Of a stretch of 26,017 bases of DNA, positions 23,159-26,017 are shown in pieces; the first letter of the stretch is position 1, and each line of letters begins with the position of its first letter. This stretch comes from JBFEYJ01 sp041563315 (GTDB taxonomy: Bacteria; Pseudomonadota; Gammaproteobacteria; Thiohalomonadales; Thiohalomonadaceae), in contig JBFFNE010000037.1 of assembly GCA_041563315.1 (NCBI GenBank), positions 1-26,017 of the forward strand. The letters are read 5' to 3'. Made by a program: the position numbers and the translations under genes. The notes beneath the pieces were generated by a model that ran no database searches, was not told the origin of the DNA, and saw only the letters and a list, made by a program, of their open reading frames with translations.

Positions 23159-23983
23159 ATGAGCGACATCAAGAACATTATCGAAGAGGCCTTCGAGCGC
23201 CGTGCCGAAATCACCCCGGCCAATGCCGACAGCAAGGTACGCGACGCCGTTAACGAGGCGATCCGCCTGCTTGATTCCGGCGAGGCCCGCGTGGCTGAAC
23301 GCAAGGCTGTCGGCGACTGGCAGGTCAACGAGTGGCTGAAGAAAGCCGTCCTGCTCTCCTTCCGCCTCAACGACAACGTCGTGATGGATGGCGGCTTCAC
23401 CCACTACTACGACAAAGTCCCCTCCAAGTACGCCGGTATGAGTGCCGATGAGCTTGCCAAAGGTGGCGTACGCGTGGTGCCGCCGGCAAGCGCCCGACGC
23501 GGCTCTTATATTGCCCCCGGTGCGGTACTGATGCCCTCCTATGTCAACATCGGCGCCTATGTAGACTCCGGTACCATGGTCGACACCTGGGCCACCGTCG
23601 GCTCCTGTGCGCAGATCGGCAAAAACGTTCACCTCTCCGGCGGTGTCGGTATCGGCGGCGTCCTTGAGCCACTGCAAGCCGCCCCGACCATCATCGAGGA
23701 TAACTGCTTTATCGGTGCACGCTCCGAGGTGGTCGAAGGTGTAATTGTCGAAGAGGGCGCGGTGATCTCCATGGGTGTCTACATCGGGCAGTCCACCAAA
23801 ATCTACGACCGCGAGACCGGGGAAGTCCATTACGGACGCGTCCCTGCCGGCTCCGTGGTGGTCTCCGGCAACTTGCCGAGCAAGGACGGCAAGTACAGCC
23901 TCTACTGCGCGGTGATCGTCAAGAAGGTGGACGAGAAGACCCGTGGAAAGGTCGGCATCAATGAGCTGCTGCGTGATATATAA
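23159..23983 (+). CDS. dapD: Tetrahydrodipicolinate N-succinyltransferase
   Basis: Transfers succinyl from succinyl-CoA to tetrahydrodipicolinate, the first step of the succinylase branch. The 274-residue length matches the E. coli enzyme. The C-terminal half is a left-handed beta-helix of hexapeptide repeats (for example YIAPGAVLMPSYVNIGAYV and GSCAQIGKNVHLSGGVGIGG). The ATG at 23159 follows AGGAGAG by 5 bases; the frame opens 25 codons earlier, but those codons lie in the repeat element. Preceded by dapC, followed by a YffB-like gene. Confidence 0.97.
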   Translation: MSDIKNIIEEAFERRAEITPANADSKVRDAVNEAIRLLDSGEARVAERKAVGDWQVNEWLKKAVLLSFRLNDNVVMDGGFTHYYDKVPSKYAGMSADELAKGGVRVVPPASARRGSYIAPGAVLMPSYVNIGAYVDSGTMVDTWATVGSCAQIGKNVHLSGGVGIGGVLEPLQAAPTIIEDNCFIGARSEVVEGVIVEEGAVISMGVYIGQSTKIYDRETGEVHYGRVPAGSVVVSGNLPSKDGKYSLYCAVIVKKVDEKTRGKVGINELLRDI

Positions 23984-23995
23984 CAGAGACTGACC

Positions 23996-24055
23996 GTCGT
24001 CAGAATGTTATCAGCCGTCAGTGGGACATTGTAGTGGAGCCCCGCTGACGACTGA
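23996..24055. other. Stem-loop with alternative pairing after dapD
   Basis: Positions 24011-24027 and 24039-24055 are inverted repeats (14 of 17 match, G-T pairs elsewhere). The right arm's CTGACGAC (24045-24052) can also pair with GTCGTCAG (23996-24003). No T run follows, so it may be a weak or Rho-type terminator, a repeat, or an RNA switch; nothing decides between these. Confidence 0.35.
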
Positions 24056-24157
24056 CGATTTAACCCGATTTTTCATCAATCTCTCGCACAGAGGCGAGGA
24101 AAACACAGGCCGGATGTTTTCATGTCACAGCAGAGCTCAGGCGGGCTGTGGCCTCCC

Positions 24158-24163
24158 TATAAT
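24158..24163 (+). promoter_or_regulatory. Candidate -10 box upstream of yffB-like gene
   Basis: A perfect TATAAT occurs 61 bases before the ATG, without a recognisable -35 at the right distance. A second weaker pair, TTGCTC (24177-24182), 17 bp, AATACT (24200-24205), is also possible. The rest of 24061-24217 shows nothing else I can identify. Confidence 0.35.
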
Positions 24164-24223
24164 TTACACATACTGATTGCTCAAAAGCTTTTGTGCGCGA
24201 ATACTTAAGACTTAAAATTGCTA

Positions 24224-24571
24224 ATGACGACACTCTACGGAATCAAAAACTGCGATACAGTCAAAAAGGCCCGTAAGTGGCTGGATGCCGCAGGCATCGA
24301 TTACCGCTTTCATGACTTCCGTACCGATGGTCTGAAGCGGGAACAGCTCATTGCCTGGAACCAGGCCGTCGGCTGGGAGACTCTACTCAACCGCCGCGGC
24401 ACCACCTGGAGGCAATTACCGGAAGCCGTAAAAGAAAATATTGACGAAAACAATGTACTAGACTTATTGATGGAGTACCCAACGCTGATCAAGCGCCCGG
24501 TGCTAGAATTGAAAGAAGATGTGCGAATCGGCTTCAAAGAGACCGATTACATGGAATTATTTCAACGATAA
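24224..24571 (+). CDS. yffB: YffB/ArsC-family thioredoxin-fold protein (Spx-like)
   Basis: A 115-residue protein of the ArsC/Spx/MgsR family. It starts TTLYGIKNCDTVKKA with one cysteine (C10) of the active-site position, and ends with the ArsC-type helix-strand motif IKRPVLE. E. coli YffB (118 residues) is a close length match and also lies next to dapE. The protein's real substrate is uncertain: family members are glutathione-dependent reductases or regulators, and lone-cysteine ones need not reduce arsenate. The ATG at 24224 is preferred over the TTG two codons earlier. It lies between dapD and the coiled-coil gene. Confidence 0.88.
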   Translation: MTTLYGIKNCDTVKKARKWLDAAGIDYRFHDFRTDGLKREQLIAWNQAVGWETLLNRRGTTWRQLPEAVKENIDENNVLDLLMEYPTLIKRPVLELKEDVRIGFKETDYMELFQR

Positions 24572-24601
24572 TGCGATTTGACGTATCCAAGGAAGCGAAA
24601 C

Positions 24602-25216
24602 ATGACTGTCGACATTAAGAGTTTATCTTCCAAAGATCTTTTCGAGCTGGCAAAGCGAAAGGAAAAAGCGGAACAAGAGGCTACCCAGCGGGTTAACCGC
24701 CTGGCTGAGGTAAAAAAACAAAAAACACAACTGATAGCCAGGCATGAAGAGACCCTTGCCGCCACCGATAAGGCGATCAGGGAATTGCAGGAAAAACGTA
24801 CCCGCCTGGTATCCGATTTCAAAACCACCCTCACCCCCATTGAGCTCGATATCCAGGAACTTGAACGCAAGATCAAGGCTGATCAAGTCAGTGCCTCAGC
24901 ACCGCCACCAGAAGCGGTGACACCGAGTCCAACCGCTCCGCTGAGTATGCCGGTAATAAGCGTCCCGAAACAGGCAGCTCCAGCATTCCAGCCCAAGGCT
25001 GAGTCATCATCCGCTGACAGTAGTGAGCAGCTGTTCGATAAGATCCGGGATATCATGAAGAGCCGCTCCTATATCAGCGAAAGCCTGCTGAAGGAAAAGC
25101 TTAAGGCCAACGGTTTCGACACAGGCAACTTGAAACAGGACATTGAAAAGCTGATCCGCGAGGGAAAGCTGGAAAAAAAGGGCCCCGGCAACTACGCACT
25201 GGGCAGAAAAAAATAA
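24602..25216 (+). CDS. Unrecognised coiled-coil plus winged-helix-like protein
   Basis: A 204-residue protein I do not recognise. Residues 1-95 are a charged coiled coil with E, K and R at heptad-like spacing (for example LAEVKKQKTQLIARHEETL). Residues 96-143 are a linker rich in P, A and S. Residues 145-204 look like a small winged-helix DNA-binding domain (LFDKIRDIMKSRSYISESLL, then a basic wing GKLEKKGPGNY). The ATG at 24602 follows AAGGAAG; the frame starts 8 codons earlier at a TTG. The 5' part looks more AT-rich than neighbours. The N-terminal half vaguely resembles H-NS-like oligomerisation, but no H-NS C-terminal motif is seen. It is 30 bp after yffB and 177 bp before dapE. Confidence 0.72.
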   Translation: MTVDIKSLSSKDLFELAKRKEKAEQEATQRVNRLAEVKKQKTQLIARHEETLAATDKAIRELQEKRTRLVSDFKTTLTPIELDIQELERKIKADQVSASAPPPEAVTPSPTAPLSMPVISVPKQAAPAFQPKAESSSADSSEQLFDKIRDIMKSRSYISESLLKEKLKANGFDTGNLKQDIEKLIREGKLEKKGPGNYALGRKK

Positions 25217-25222
25217 TTCTCT

Positions 25223-25278
25223 CCTCGCCGGGGTTCCGGCGAGGCAATGCATCGCAAGCGACCATGCCAGATGGTCGC
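25223..25278. other. Two tandem GC-rich hairpins before dapE
   Basis: First hairpin: CCTCGCCGG (25223-25231) with CCGGCGAGG (25236-25244), 4-base loop. Second: GCGACCAT (25258-25265) with ATGGTCGC (25271-25278), 5-base loop. They follow the coiled-coil gene's stop by 7 bp, so they may stop or stabilise its message, but no T run follows either one. Confidence 0.5.
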
Positions 25279-25393
25279 CATAGCTTGACGATGCTCTCAT
25301 TACATTCCCCCCCTCCCAACAACCGAAACCGTGCGTGCTCCAATAGAGGCAAACCGGTAGAATGAACTTTTTTCGCCAGCCACAGATAAGACC

Positions 25394-26017
25394 ATGTCGC
25401 CAACTCTCGAACTTGCCAAAGAACTGATCAGCCGCTCCTCGGTGACACCCAACGATGCCGGTTGCCAGCAGCTCATCGCCGAGCGCCTCATCCCTCTGGG
25501 TTTTATTGCCGAGCCGTTACGTTTCGGTGAGGTGGATAACCTGTGGCTGCGCCACGGCGACAGCGGCCCGTTATTCTGTTTTGCCGGCCATACCGATGTG
25601 GTCCCCACCGGGCCGGAGGAGAAATGGCAATACCCGCCCTTCTCCGCCGCAGTGGAGGAAGGAATGCTGCACGGACGCGGTGCAGCAGACATGAAGGGCT
25701 CGATTGCCGCTTTCGTATGCGCCTGTGAGCGCTTTATCGAGTCCCGGCCACAACACAAGGGCTCGATTTCTTTACTCATCACCAGCGACGAAGAGGGTCC
25801 GGCGACGGACGGGACCGTTAAGGTGATCGACACTCTCGAAAAACGCAGCGAAAAGATCGACTGGTGTCTGGTCGGTGAGCCCACCAGTACAGCGAAGGTC
25901 GGCGATGTGGTGAAGAACGGCCGCCGCGGCTCTCTCAACGGCCGGTTGCTGGTCAAAGGCATACAGGGCCATGTTGCCTATCCGCACCTGGCACAGAATC
26001 CGGTGCACCAGGCCGCC
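25394..26017 (+). CDS. dapE: Succinyl-diaminopimelate desuccinylase, N-terminal part (cut by window end)
   Basis: The first 208 codons of an M20-family metallopeptidase-like enzyme that hydrolyses N-succinyl-LL-diaminopimelate. Zinc-site residues are H66 and D68 (GHTDVVPTGPEEKW), D99 (GRGAADMKGS), E133-E134 (SDEEGPATDGT, where the first Glu is the catalytic base) and E162 (GEPTS). The frame is open to the last base of the window, so the C-terminal lid and the second histidine ligand lie outside. The ATG at 25394 has a weak AGATAAG before it. It completes dapC, dapD, dapE on one strand. Confidence 0.97.
   Translation, partial: MSPTLELAKELISRSSVTPNDAGCQQLIAERLIPLGFIAEPLRFGEVDNLWLRHGDSGPLFCFAGHTDVVPTGPEEKWQYPPFSAAVEEGMLHGRGAADMKGSIAAFVCACERFIESRPQHKGSISLLITSDEEGPATDGTVKVIDTLEKRSEKIDWCLVGEPTSTAKVGDVVKNGRRGSLNGRLLVKGIQGHVAYPHLAQNPVHQAA

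Noticed and set aside
22838..23830. 330-codon open frame antisense to dapC end, repeat and dapD
   Set aside because: It crosses two certain genes and the repeat element; the middle translates the repeat into low-complexity K/R-rich sequence.
25223..25244. Intrinsic terminator after the coiled-coil gene
   Set aside because: The stem is good, but the required T run is missing; kept only as a hairpin.
1..26017. CRISPR array, transposase or phage genes
   Set aside because: No regularly spaced direct repeats and no transposase, integrase or phage structural motifs were seen on either strand.

Overview
The window reads as chromosomal DNA of a free-living or symbiotic gammaproteobacterium. It has a moderately high GC content, a direct glutaminyl-tRNA synthetase next to glutamyl-tRNA synthetase, the succinylase branch of lysine/diaminopimelate synthesis (dapC, dapD, dapE with a YffB-type gene), and a YbhGFSR-like ABC exporter. 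No phage, transposase or CRISPR genes are present. Several short dispersed palindromic repeats sit between genes. The species cannot be named from this sequence alone.

Left part (1-4332). On the minus strand, a PsiE-like membrane protein overlaps gltX by 4 bp. A gap holding an inverted pair of REP-like repeats separates gltX from glnS. On the plus strand lies a tRNA-Val(CAC) with a recognisable promoter and a strong intrinsic terminator.

Middle left (4333-7583). A plus-strand pair encodes a four-helix membrane protein (DUF2868 type) and a membrane-associated GTPase (DUF3482 type). The genes overlap and their function is unknown. They converge on the large minus-strand operon, and the gap between is filled with repeats.

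Centre (7584-21110). A minus-strand run of eleven genes follows a TetR regulator: a class II cytochrome c, an RND adaptor, an RND pump, a TolC-like outer-membrane channel, an HlyD-like adaptor, a small four-helix membrane protein, two ABC ATPases (the two halves of YbhF as separate genes), two ABC-2 permeases (YbhS/YbhR-like), and an LpxR-like lipid A deacylase. Most junctions overlap or nearly touch. One TolC channel lies between a proton-driven pump and an ATP-driven exporter, so the two probably share it. A 21-bp quasi-palindrome occurs over the tetR promoter and again, with one mismatch, just upstream of the first operon gene, with an intrinsic terminator between tetR and the operon. This makes a clear autoregulated repressor model. 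The joint RND + ABC + LPS-modifying operon with a c-type cytochrome at its head is the most unusual thing in the window.

Right part (21140-26017). A VOC-family protein on the minus strand is followed by dapC, dapD, a YffB/ArsC-like gene, an unrecognised coiled-coil plus winged-helix-like gene, and the first 208 codons of dapE (cut by the window end), all on the plus strand. The dapC-dapD gap is occupied by a MITE-like inverted repeat.
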